From Limonium bicolor (lineage: Eukaryota > Streptophyta > Magnoliopsida > Caryophyllales > Plumbaginaceae), in the NCBI GenBank assembly GCA_023374045.1, contig CM041778.1:401510438-401574437 (forward strand): a DNA stretch of 64,000 bases, written 5' to 3'. This document shows positions 1-10,330 of the stretch, in pieces (the stretch's first letter is position 1; every line of letters begins with the position of its first letter). Position numbers and translations under genes: made by a program. The notes below the pieces were generated by a model, which was given only the letters and a program-made list of their open reading frames with translations, made no database searches and was not told the DNA's origin.

Positions 1-690
1 CCAATTTCAGGTACCAAACATAAGCCAAGTGTCAGTTTCCAAATCCTGCTCCCCTAGGTGCCTTGACCTGGTGTCTAGCTTAACCAACTTTCCTATTTCC
101 CTGATTGTCGGCCCTCGACCTCTACTTCATCCCACAAGACCACTATACCTCCTGCCCTGTCTTGACTAGAAACCACCACCTCTGCTAGGCCTACCTTTTT
201 TCTTGCCCTAAATGCTTTGGGGTCCTATGTTCTCCAAGTACGCCTACTGGATGCTTGGAAGGGATTGTAGCTGGTTACATATGTTAGCCTTGGTTTGTTC
301 TGGATTCGGGACTTGGCAACCCAGTAGTCTCAAAAGCTCAACACATTCATTTGCCTCTTCTTCAATATTAATGATTTTTCCTTTCTCATTTCTCGCATGA
401 ATAATCTTCTCATGCTGAGCAGATGGTGGGGTATTGTGAGGTAGCGGATTAAAACAAAACTATACAACATAGTTATCCTAACACTAAAGAACATAGACTT
501 AGTTTGTAGCTTAACCAGATAACCGAGACAACCAGGACATTCAGAACAAATCTTTCGTGATTGCCAAATATCCCCCAGAAACTGCTTTGTAATGATGACC
601 ATCTTATATATTAAAAGCGCTAGGCCATTTGTGACACCAAAACTCCAGTTCATCATTGTAAAACTTCCCTTACAACATGCACAATTAAGA
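1..690. other. Unassigned flanking DNA
   Basis: This is AT-rich sequence with no domain I recognise. A 121-codon open frame runs on the minus strand (330-695), but it resembles no family I know and ends inside the next element's target site. Joining it to 6391-6484 and 43568-44464 gives the sequence that existed before the retrotransposons inserted. No gene can be supported. Confidence 0.5.
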
Positions 691-695
691 GGCAT

Positions 696-934
696 TATTA
701 GACTATGTACTTAGGACATTTATGTAATTGTCTTAGTTTGTATCTAGGTCTAATATGTAAATCAGGTGAACCGGGTTTCTGTAATAAATCACGGTTCACT
801 TTCCCCCTCTTCTTTTACCCAGTTCTCGACTTCCCCTTTCAATTTAGACATAAACATATACAGTCAATTGTAATACAAAGAAAGCACTGATTGATTCATT
901 GAATGAAATGCAGTAAATTCTTTCAATTTTGACA
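696..934 (+). repeat. 5' LTR of Copia-1
   Basis: This 239-bp copy matches 6147-6385 with a few percent substitutions. It starts TATTAGACTATG and ends TTTTGACA. It is flanked on the left by GGCAT and on the right directly by the primer-binding site. Confidence 0.93.
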
Positions 935-946
935 TGGTATCAGAGC
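935..946 (+). other. Primer-binding site (initiator tRNA-Met type) of Copia-1
   Basis: TGGTATCAGAGC starts directly after the 5' LTR. It is the standard complement of the 3' end of plant initiator tRNA-Met used to prime minus-strand synthesis. Confidence 0.92.
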
Positions 947-968
947 GATAACCACGTTATCGTCAAAA

Positions 969-2110
969 ATGAGTGGAGAAGTAACAGAAAAAGAGATAGG
1001 AGATGACGGACGCGGCAAGAAGACCATCGGAAGTTCATCGACAACGATTGATGCGAATGACCCCCTGTATGTCCACGCGACAGAATAGTCAGGACAAGCA
1101 TTGACGACCAAATTCGCCAGAGAAGGCTTCCTAACATGGAAGTGGAGCATGCGCCGTGCGTTAAAGGCAAAGAACAAGCTAGGTTTTGTTGAGGGGACGG
1201 TGAAACGGCCGGTGAGGAAGACATTGTTCGATTTGCGGCATGGGAAAGGGTCAACTCCCTAGTCTCTTCTTGGATAATCTCTTCCCTCGCCCCAAACATC
1301 GGCCGCAGTATTACTTTTCTTGAGGACCCAAAGGAAATTTGGCAATGGCTTTCCCGACGATTCGAAAAAAAGAACTTGACCACTCTTCACACCATCAAGA
1401 AGCAGATTGCGGCTCTAAAGCAAGGAGAAGACTCCGTGGCCGACTACTTCATGAAACTCAGAGAAGTCTGGGCGGAGTATGAGCTCGCCCAACCCCTGGA
1501 GGCGTGTAATTGTTGCAACGCCTACAAGTCATAGGAGTCTCAGAGGAAGTGCCATGATGAAGAGGAGTTGGTCCATTTTCTTTTGGGTTTGAACAAAGGC
1601 TATATCCAGATCCGAGGTCAGATCTTGGCCATGAAGGAGACGCCGACGCTAGAGGAGGCCTACTCACTCGTAATACAAGAGGAACAACAAAGAGACAACC
1701 ATGATTCAAGGAGGAGAAGAACGTTCAATTATCCTATTTTCAAAAGGGAACAACCAAAGTTTTTTGGCGAATCGACAAAGAAACCTCTCGAGTGTCGCAA
1801 ACCCTAAATTTTGGGGGAAAGAAACCACCAAAAAAATCATCAAATCTAGCAAGGAAAGATCCAGACAAATGTTCCAACTGCGTAAGATTGGCCATTCCAA
1901 AAATGATTGTTGGTGGCTAATAGGCTTTCCCGGCGAGGAAAGCAAGAGAACGAGAGAAACTCAAGTCAACGTTGCGGTGGGAGAAGGAAGCAAGACTAGT
2001 CTGGAAAAGAACGAAGCCATCCCCGAGTCTCCGGTTCTAGGGATGACCACCAGCCAACTCGAACAATTGGTGAACTTCCTTCAACAGCAAAAACCATCGG
2101 GAAGACTAAC
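969..2110 (+). pseudogene. gag: Copia-1 Gag remnant
   Basis: The ATG at 969 opens a frame typical of Copia Gag N-termini, but a TAG follows about 40 codons later and the frame changes several times downstream. Legible pieces include a UBN2-like capsid region (around 1260-1700, with LLGLN and YSLV motifs) and a damaged CCHC zinc knuckle near 1870-1915 that ends GHSKNDCWWLIGFPG. The same knuckle is better preserved in the related element at 44465-49691. At least three frameshifts or stops make this a non-functional nucleocapsid gene. Confidence 0.8.
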
Positions 2111-2116
2111 AACCAG

Positions 2117-2690
2117 ATGGATTTTGAAGACTTTTCAGGTAAATCTAATCTCAGACTGAATCTTAATTCCTTGCCATGTTTAATGTTCGACAGTGAATAT
2201 GGATTTGATAAGCTGAAAGATTTATGGATCCTAGATTCAGGAGCGACTGAGCATGTTAGTGGTAACAAAGACTTACTATCTAATTATACGGTTTTACAAG
2301 ACAATAAACAAATTACCCTCCCAGATGGTAAAAAGAAATTTGTTTATGGTATTGCAAACCTGATTGTGAACAATGTTGCATGCTTGGAAAATGTCATGTA
2401 TGTACCATCGTTCAGTTTTAATCTTATCTTGTTGAGTAGATTGGTAGGATGCCTGAAAATACCAATTGTATTTTATGAAGACTTTTGTGCACTGCAGGAT
2501 TATGAGAAAAATCTCTTCCAAGAGATTGGAAAACAGATCTCTAGTTTATATTTTGTTGACAAGAAAAATCTGTGTATTATTGTCACTAATGCAAAGGAAA
2601 TGCTATTGTTTGCACTGCTTTAGACAGAAAACTCTTTGAGAAAGATGATTGCAAGAAACTCTCTCTCTGGCATGATAGGTTATGTCACAT
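2117..2690 (+). pseudogene. pro: Copia-1 protease and start of GAG-pre-integrase domain
   Basis: The retropepsin-like signature LWILDSGATEHVSGN is readable at about 2221-2265, with the catalytic Asp in DSGA. The region continues with typical Copia text (LPDGKKK, NVMYVPSFSFNLI). The pre-integrase motif LWHDRLCH at about 2666-2690 is cut exactly where the MITE inserts, and its continuation GHMPLRKM resumes at 3250. An in-frame TAG lies just upstream, after 2620. Confidence 0.85.
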
Positions 2691-3249
2691 TAGAGCTGTC
2701 AAAATTTGACCCAACCCGAAAACCCATCCATTTTATTCAAACCCGAAACCCGACTAAAACCCGAAATCATTTAAATATAATAAACCCGAAACCCGATTGG
2801 GTAAAACCCAAATGACCCGAACCCGAAATGACCCGAAATATTTATAACCTGAAACTCACCCGAACCCGAAATAATAATACTTAAAATTATCCAAACTCAG
2901 ATAACATGAAATAATACTGACCTTAAATTTTCCTAAACCTGAAAGACCTAAATAATTATGACAAAAAACTTGATTCAAACTTAGTATATCCAAATGAAAT
3001 TCAGAATAGACATTGTATTGATTTTTCTATAATCTATATGTAGTATATTCTTATAGATATTAGGTATCTATTTATTTAATAATTTTTTCAAAAAATATTA
3101 ACCATGACCCATAATAACCAAAACCCGTTTCTATCTGACACTATTTCTACCCGAACCCGAAATGACCCAAAAGTTTAATGACCCGAACAGATAATGACCC
3201 AAAAAGATATGACCCAAAACCCGAATGGGTAACCCGTTTGATAGGTCTA
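2691..3249. mobile_element. hAT-type MITE rich in AACCCGA repeats
   Basis: This 559-bp insertion splits the pre-integrase motif of Copia-1. Its ends are imperfect inverted repeats: TAGAGCTGTCAAA on the left, and the reverse complement of the right end reads TAGACCTATCAAA (11 of 13). The flanks show an 8-bp duplication with one mismatch, TGTCACAT at 2683-2690 and GGTCACAT at 3250-3257. An 8-bp duplication plus TAG...TCAAA ends indicates hAT. The termini are crowded with ACCCGAA and GACCCGA words in both orientations, which may be transposase-binding or merely structural repeats. There is no coding capacity. Confidence 0.88.
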
Positions 3250-4270
3250 GGTCACATGCCCTTAAGAAAGATGTGCTTCATTCCTGAATTGAAAGTAAAA
3301 AGTACTTCTGGAACTATTCCTGAAATCCTTCCTTGCACTGTGTGTTTTAAGGCCAAAAGCAAAAGAGCAAAATTTCCTCATTCAGAAATCAAAACATCCC
3401 AATCTTTTGAAATGATTCATCTTGATATTTGTGGCCCTATGAGATGTTTTACACCAGAGGGACACAAATACTTCCTAACGATTGTAGATGATTTTACTAG
3501 AGCAACTTGGATTAGGTTACTCAAACAGAAATCTGAAGCTATTCAACAAATACAGAGTTTCATTGTTCTTGTTGAAAAACAAACTAACAAGCATGTGAGG
3601 ATAGTTAGGAGTGACAATGCCAAGGAGTTAGGGAAGTCATCAGAGGGAATTAAATTTTTCAAACAAAAGGGCATAATACACCAAACCAGCTGCCCACACA
3701 CCCCCCAACAGAATGGAATCGATGAGAGAAAACAGGGCCACATAATGGAAGTGGCTAGAGCCCTCATTTTCCAATCAGGTTTGGACAAAACCTTTTGGGG
3801 GTATTGTCTGGAGCAAGCTGTGTACATAATAAATAGAACTCCAACCAAAGCCCTTAAAAATACAACCCCTTATGAGAAACTCTACGGCTGCAAACCTAAT
3901 TACCATGATTTAAAAACCTTTGGATGCCTATGCTATATCACAAACATTGAACCAAGCAGAGGTAAGTTAGATTCCAGATCTTTTCCTTGTGTTTATCTTG
4001 GAAATTTTAAAAACTCGAAGGGGCCAGAGTTCTATCATTAGAAGAGAAAAACATCAAAACCAGTCGTGGCGTCACTTATTTTGAAAGAATCTACCCCTTA
4101 AAGGAAAAGGAATGGAGAGACATCTATTACAATAACCAGGAAGAAATAGATGAGACCTTCTGCCCTCCTCAAATCCAAAATTTGACAAAGATAACTCTAA
4201 CCCTCAAACCACTGAAACTAGCATAGAAAGCAAAGAACAAGAAAACACCTTAGTAGAAGAATCCCATTCT
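3250..4270 (+). pseudogene. int: Copia-1 integrase
   Basis: The integrase resumes after the MITE with GHMPLRKM. It then shows the CTVCFKAKSKR zinc-binding segment, the core Asp regions IHLDICGPM and IVDDFTRATW, RSDNAKELG, and the catalytic Glu region HTPQQNGIDERKQGH, followed by the GKLDSRSFPCVYLG segment typical of Copia integrases. The frame breaks near 4038, where a TAG appears and the remaining C-terminus continues in another frame. The enzyme would have joined cDNA to host DNA. Confidence 0.88.
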
Positions 4271-4279
4271 GATCATGAT

Positions 4280-5587
4280 GTGCCTCCTACTGAAACCACC
4301 TGCCTTAGAAGGTCTACAAGAACACATAAAGCACCTCAAAGATATGATGATTATATCTGTTCCATGGCTCACACCAACCAGGAACCCTTTTCAGCCATTC
4401 TTACTGCTAGACTAGGTCAGGGAAATTCAATCAATTCTACACCTTCTACTGTTCAAACTCTCACTGATTTTCTGCCCAAAAACACCATCCTTTCCTGCTC
4501 CCTCCATCAAAATGCAAACACTTTCCTTAACCAGATTAATAGTCTAGAAGAACCCACCAACTATAAGATGGCTAGTAGAGATCCTAGGTGGGTAAAGGCC
4601 ATGAATGAGGAATTTGAATCACTCAAATTGAATAACACATGGGCTATTGTAGATCTCCCAAAAGGGAAGAAACCCATCTCTTGCAAGTGGGTATATAAAA
4701 CAAAACTCAGGGCCGATGGTAGTCTTGAGAGGTTCAAAGGTAGGCTGGTAGTTAGGGGTTTTACTCAAAAACATGGGTTGGACTATGAGGAGACCTTCTC
4801 CCCCGTAGTCAAACATACCACAATAAGGGCCCTTGTCATAATCGCGATAAAAAAAGGATGGGTTCTAGATCAGCTTGACATAAATAATGCTTTCCTCCAT
4901 GGAGATCTCCATGAGGATGTATTCATGACCATACCAGATGGTCTTAGGGTCCATGGGGAAAACAAAGTTTGTAAACTTAACAAATCCCTCTATGGTCTAA
5001 AGCAAGCCTCTCGGCAGTGGTACGGGAGACTTGCAAAATTTCTGAAAACTCTAGGATTTCATCACTCTCAGACTGACTATTCCCTCTTCATCAAAACAGA
5101 AAAACATACATCATCCTGTTGGGCATTTATGTGGATGATATTCTAGTTGTTGGTAACAACACAAAGAAAATCAACACTCTAAAGGCTCAACTTGATAAAG
5201 AATTTAGAATCAAGGATCTAGGAAACCTTAGCTACTTCCTAGGCATGGAATTCATTAAAACAGAAGGAGTATGATCATGTCTCAAAGAAAATACACAAAC
5301 CAGATCCTGAAAGAGTTCGAGATGGAACACTAAAAAACTGCAGTTTCTCCTCTCCCTGTTAACATTAAACAGTATCCAGATTCTGGTCACAAACTTGAAA
5401 ACCCAACATTTTATAGATGTTTGGTAGGAAAACTAAACTTCCTCACTAACGCAAGACCAGACCTGAGCTATGCAGTTCAATTCCTTAGTCAATTCCTGCA
5501 ATCACCAACAACAGAACACCTAAAAGCAGCTTACCACACACTGTCCTATATAAAAAGAACTTCAGGGTTTGGTTTATTCTTTAACTA
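4280..5587 (+). pseudogene. rt: Copia-1 reverse transcriptase
   Basis: RT starts from the basic linker LRRSTRTHKAPQRYDDYIC and continues through [63 protein letters not shown] and [13 protein letters not shown]. The active-site region is broken: around 5100-5150 the frame shifts just before the YVDDIL motif, which is readable in the next frame. Further shifts and a TAG near 5586 follow. This is an inactive reverse transcriptase. Confidence 0.88.
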
Positions 5588-6083
5588 GAAACAGAACTTT
5601 GATCAGATTGCCTACTGTGATTCGGATTGGGCTTCCTGCCCAATCACCAGAAAATCAATGTCTGGTTATTATATTATGCTAGGGGGTTGTCCACTAAGCT
5701 GGAAATCTAAGAAGCAAGTGTCGGTCTCATTGTCCTCTGCAGAGGCAGAATATAGGGCAATGAGACAAGTCACAAGCGAGTTGAGTTGGCTTAGCAGGTT
5801 ACTAAACGAGTTACGAATTATAGATATCACTCCCATTCCATTAAACTGTGATAATCTAGCAGCTGTTCATATAGCAAAAAAACCAGTTTCTCACGAATGC
5901 ACGAAACATATCGAATTGGATTGCCATTTCGTGCGTGAGAAACTACAGGAGGGGCTGATTCAGGTTCAGCATGTCCCCAGTAAACATCAATTAGATGATG
6001 TACTAACCATGACTCTCCCAGGTAAGTATTATCAAAATATGTTCAACTCTTTGGGTCTGCAGGAACACACTGATCATGGATGA
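5588..6083 (+). pseudogene. rnh: Copia-1 RNase H
   Basis: Readable motifs are CDSDWASCPITRKSMSGYY, SWKSKKQVSVSLSSAEAEYRAM, LNCDNLAAVHIAKKPVSHE and HIELDCHFVREKL, ending with a worn form of the ADILTKPL motif. Asp and Glu residues of the RNase H fold are present. It would degrade the RNA strand of the RNA-DNA hybrid. It is fused in this element to a broken RT frame, so it is not expressible as normal. Confidence 0.85.
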
Positions 6084-6135
6084 AGCACTCTCTAGAAGCA
6101 AAAGCACAATTCCAGATGATGTACGCATTGTACTT

Positions 6136-6146
6136 TTGATGGGGGG
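6136..6146 (+). other. Polypurine tract of Copia-1
   Basis: TTGATGGGGGG precedes the 3' LTR directly and fits the plus-strand primer role. Confidence 0.8.
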
Positions 6147-6385
6147 TATTAGACTATGTACTTAGGGTGTTTATGTAATTGTCTTAGTTTGTATCAAGGT
6201 CTAATATGTAAATCAGGTGAACCGGGTTCCTGTAATAAATCATGGTTCACTTTCCCCCTCTTCTTTTACCCAATTCTCGACTTCCTCTTTCAATTCAGAC
6301 AAAAACATATACAGTCAATTGTAATACAGAGAAAGCACCGATTGATTCGTTGAATGAAATGCAGTAAATTCTTTCGATTTTGACA
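6147..6385 (+). repeat. 3' LTR of Copia-1
   Basis: This 239-bp copy of 696-934 ends TTTTGACA and is followed by the second GGCAT at 6386-6390. Confidence 0.93.
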
Positions 6386-6390
6386 GGCAT

Positions 6391-6484
6391 AGGACTCCTC
6401 TGGTAATTCCACATAGTTCCATCTGTCCAAACGAGTCGGCTGCAATGGAATGATGAGAAACAATACCACTTGACTTTGATGACG
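6391..6484. other. 94-bp sliver of pre-insertion flank
   Basis: This sequence lies between the right TSD of Copia-1 and the left TSD of element A (TTGAC, 6485-6489). It continues at 43568. On the minus strand it stays open across that junction for about 40 codons, but I recognise no protein. Confidence 0.6.
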
Positions 6485-6754
6485 TTGACTGAAATACCCC
6501 TAAATAATTAAAAGTTATTTAAATATATAATTTACAACATTAAAGTATAAAACGAATACATACGTACATATACACAACGTTACAAAATTATAACGTTGTA
6601 TATATAACTAAAACACGACAAATAAAATAGTCGTGCCCATATAAAGGTATAATTAAAAACGTGACATAACAAAATAGTCGTATACATATATGTACATACA
6701 ACTAATAACGCGACATGTTAATATAGTCACTTACAATAAATAGGCATAATAAGG

Positions 6755-6855
6755 CTGAAACAAAAAAAAAGAGCAAACATGCTCTAGCCGGGAGTCGAAC
6801 TCGAGACCTTTCGTACCATTCCCGAAGCCTTAACCGGTTGAGCTGTGCTCGAATC
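6755..6855 (-). other. Antisense tRNA-like Pol III unit in 5' LTR of A
   Basis: Read on the minus strand, the segment has an A-box-like sequence (AGCTCAACCGGTTAAGG), a close B-box match (GGTTCGAGTCC here, GGTTCGACTCC in the other LTR copy), and a T-arm of five pairs. A short GAGCA...TGCTC hairpin and a run of T residues typical of Pol III termination follow. The acceptor stem does not pair and no clear anticodon arm is visible, so it is tRNA-derived rather than a working tRNA gene. The 3' LTR carries the same unit at about 28565-28660. Confidence 0.65.
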
Positions 6856-8039
6856 CAGTATTAGTTACCCACGAATTATAATCAGTAGTCTCACTACTAG
6901 AGTTACAAAAAAGAAAGAATCAACACTCGACATCCTCCTCTGAATTCAATTCCCCAAAATCAAGACTACTGCAAACTTCCATAACGACAAGAACTGATTA
7001 TTCTTCTGATTTGCCATGAACTCCCATGCGACAAGGGAATTTCTTTTTCAAAACACCCATCACTCTTGGGAATTCCCACGCGACACCCCCACAGACCAAC
7101 GACCACACCATCATGTTATAATCAGTTTCCTCCTCCTCCTCCTTCAGTACCTTCGTCTTCTCCAACTTCCACCGAGAGCTGCCCACCATCTCCATGGCTA
7201 CTGCTCAGTAGTTAGGTAAGTTCCCAAGATTAAACCATGCTCACCCTTCTCCTATGATTTCCTACCTTCAAGAGCTAACCGTGATCATGTACACCCAGTA
7301 GTAAAGACCGAATTGGGAGCTAGAGCAGTGGGAAGTTTTGGTTGAAAAACAGAGAAGGAAGGGAAGCTAGCTCCTTCGTCTTCTCAAGGTAAAACCACAC
7401 GAAACCCAGCTTGAACTCCTCCTCTATTTCAGTAACAAACCCAGCATGCATTAAGCCTTCTGTTCTCTATTTTCTTACGTGAGCTTCACCACATTTTTCC
7501 CATTGTTGTACCGGTTATAGCCATAGCTAATCCTGAGCTCTTCTTTTCTTCCTTTCCGTCTCTCCTCATGTAGAAGACAGTAGATAGTACTCAGCTTGGT
7601 GAAGGAGCTAGACCAAGCCAATATCCCTTGCTGTACTATCCTCGGTGAAGAAAAAAACAAGGTACAAGCCATACCTGTTTCAGTTTGCTCCAACCCATGT
7701 CTTTTTCCTCTGAGTTATTACGGGTTAACCTCTGAGTGGCTTTTCCCCAGCTGTCGTCAAGTGACCCGAAGCACTGGAAATCTCATCTGTACTGAGGATC
7801 CACAAGGGAGAACCGACTTTAACTCAGAAAGGAAGAAATGTTTAAGGTATAGCACTCCTAAACTAACCATTGACCTTACCTGTGTACGGTTTTGAGAAAC
7901 AAACATTGTGTAAGTAACTAGTATTTTCTGATGCAAGTGTAACAAAGGTACCTACTTATAAGAGCTAAACAACAAGTGAATTAGTTCAGAAATTACCTGT
8001 AAGAATCAGTTAAAGGAACCAACGCAGGAGACAAAGATA

Positions 8040-10330
8040 ATCTCTACAATTTTCTTCTCTGTATAAAACAGTTCAGAAACAAGGTAATGGCAGTAGGGTT
8101 GGATAAGGAACTAAAGCCTTGCCAAGACATTATACTATGAGTAGGCTAACTTGAGGGATATAGGAGAATCAGATAGACATTAAAGAGAGGAAAAAAATAG
8201 TTGAATGTAAAAACTTGTCTCAGTTCTGTCATGCATGTCACGTTTCTGATAATACAGGTTGAGCTGGGGTTACCTGTGTTTCTTTGAGTCTGTGCTGAAG
8301 TTAAAATCTCGACCAAACCTTAACTAAATTGGGTAAGCAGTTGGAAGGAGGTGTAGGTTGATCTAGAAAACTGACAGAGAAAAGAAAAACAGTAGGAACA
8401 AATAGCATTTCTGTTTTAGTTGCAGTTTCAGGAACTTCCTGTTTCTATATAATGATGTTACAGAGAGTGTAAGAGGTGGCATTGAATAGTTTAAGAACTT
8501 AAAACATTACCAACCCACTTAACCATGTATATAAGTATTATAGAAGGAAAAAAAAAACTGCAAGCCACTGCAAATAAACAAAAAGGAGACAGATAAGAGG
8601 ATTTACCAGTTTAGAGTGCAGTTTTCTGTCATCCTAATCTTTTGTATAATAACTTTCAGGAGTTAAAAATGGGGTGGTAAACCTATTTTGAATCTGTTGG
8701 AACTTAAAGAGAAAAAAAAACTATCACATCCTAAACTACCTGAACTAGTATTGAGAGGAAACTGAAGAGCAACTCGTGAGTAAAAAACAGAAAGGAAAAC
8801 AGATTAGGAAAAAAATACATGTAACAGATTCCAATTTGTAAACTCTCCTTCTGTTTCAGTACATTAAAATGCCTTGGTGTAAGTAGGACTGTCTAAACGG
8901 TTTTGGATGAAGGACTCTCAGAAACCAGAAAGGGAATCAACCAGTTTTATAATGCTGTTTCTGTAACAACCCAATTCAGATTTCAGTTTCTTTTTCTTCA
9001 GTTTTCAGATTCTTTCCAGTCAGTGTTGGATATTAATGTGTCTATAACAAAGTGGTTTGGGGATTTAGTTGAGTGCAGAAGCTTAATAGAATACTTAAGT
9101 AACTGGGTAATGATGTTGGAGGGATGAATCAAAATGCCAACTCATGAATAACGAAAAGACTGAAGAAGAAATAACAGATTGAGTGTTTCTGTTTTAGTCC
9201 CTGCATTTTATCAGTTTCTGAATTCCTAGACTTCTGGTGGAGTAAGAGGTCTTGGTAGATCTAACTTAGTACTTTGGGCTGTTTAAAATTAAAACTGTAC
9301 CGAGACTCCTAACTAAGAGTAAATAAACTGGAAAGAAATTAAGGAATCAGGTGGCACGATAAGGAGAGAATTAACCAGTTTCACACCTTTTTGTTTTTCT
9401 GTAACAACATAGTCCAGTTTCTATGTGAAGAATTTTTAGAGAAGTGTCCTAGGTGATTGAAGATCTGTTATGAGGTTAAAACCAGAGTAGACAATTAGCT
9501 AATTGGATAAACAATTCATGAGAAGGAAGGAGGTTAATTGAGTAAACACAGAAAGACAAACAAGAGGATAATGAAACACAGTTTTGATTTCAGATTTGGT
9601 TTCAGTATCAGTTTTCTTACCAGATTAGTGTTTGGCTGTCTTTTGTATCTGTAACAAGTTGTCTTGGGTTTAGGTTGGGTCTAGAAACCTGATAGCACAC
9701 CTACCTAACTGGGACAACAGTTTGGAGAGGACTGGGAGTCAACCACGTGAACTAACAGAGAGTAATGAAATGGAAAAAAAACTGCAGTCTGGTTTCTGTT
9801 TTGATTTCAGTCTCAGAACTCCCTGTCTCTGTATAACTAGCCTGCAGGGAGTATAAGTGAATGGCATTGAGTGATTAAAGAGCTTAAAACCTAACTAATT
9901 CGTGTAACTGATATGTGAGCATTTTGGGAACTGATTTATAACCAGCAAGGGGTTTAAAGAAGATCTATGTAGAATTGGTACTTACAGTTCCTGCAAATTA
10001 GGTTTCTGTTAGATGAGTTTTCAGAGATGTTAGCTTCATTGTTTTAAGTGGTTTTTAAGTTCAAATCATTCCCAACACAATCATCTAGTAGTGTAGAAGC
10101 TTTGGGAAGTTTGGAAACCGATTAGAAGACTAAGCAAGGACTTGAAGGAGAGATACATAAACAATGTTTTTAGTTTATCAGGAACTAAACTGTCTCTGTA
10201 TATGAGCAGGACAGATTGTTTGTGAGTGTTGGAGAGAGTTAATAATGAACCCAAAATACTCCTAGGAGAGTGAATTAGGCTGATACATTCATTAGGAATT
10301 TTGGAAATCAACTTAATGACCAAACAGATT
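8040..10330 (+). repeat. Degenerate repeats inside LTR of A
   Basis: Motifs such as CAGTTTCTGTTTCAGT, TCTGTATAA, AACTGGGTAA and GAGTCAACCAGT recur every few hundred bases in loose order. The clearest pair is about 100 bp long at 8427-8520 and 9806-9907, both running from a TTTCAG or TCTCAG start through TGTATAA or TATATAA, TGGCATTGA and CTTAAAAC. The block looks like an old tandem amplification that has diverged, and it probably explains much of the LTR length. The same block occurs at about 29850-32140. Confidence 0.5.

Larger units (their letters stand above)
696..6385 (+). mobile_element. Ty1/Copia LTR retrotransposon (Copia-1), decayed
   Basis: This is a full-length element with two 239-bp LTRs, a primer-binding site next to the 5' LTR, a G-rich polypurine tract before the 3' LTR, and a perfect 5-bp target-site duplication GGCAT at 691-695 and 6386-6390. 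Domain order is Gag, protease, integrase, reverse transcriptase, RNase H, which is diagnostic of Copia. The LTRs begin TATTAG and end TTTTGACA, so the termini are TA...CA rather than TG...CA. All coding domains carry frameshifts or stops, and a 559-bp MITE interrupts the region between protease and integrase. It is closely related to the minus-strand Copia at 44465-49691. This copy looks immobile. Confidence 0.95.

Noticed and set aside
2691..3249. Telomere-type or satellite repeat suggested by AACCCGAAACCCG words
   Set aside because: The words are irregular and the block has inverted ends and an 8-bp target duplication, so it is a MITE.
6781..6850. Functional tRNA gene on the minus strand
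   Set aside because: A and B boxes are present, but the acceptor stem does not pair and no anticodon arm can be drawn. It is reported only as tRNA-like.
10081..10323. 80-codon minus-strand frame kept in both LTRs of A (second copy 31886-32128)
   Set aside because: The conservation is explained by the LTRs being copies of each other. There is no domain, and the region is degenerate repeat.
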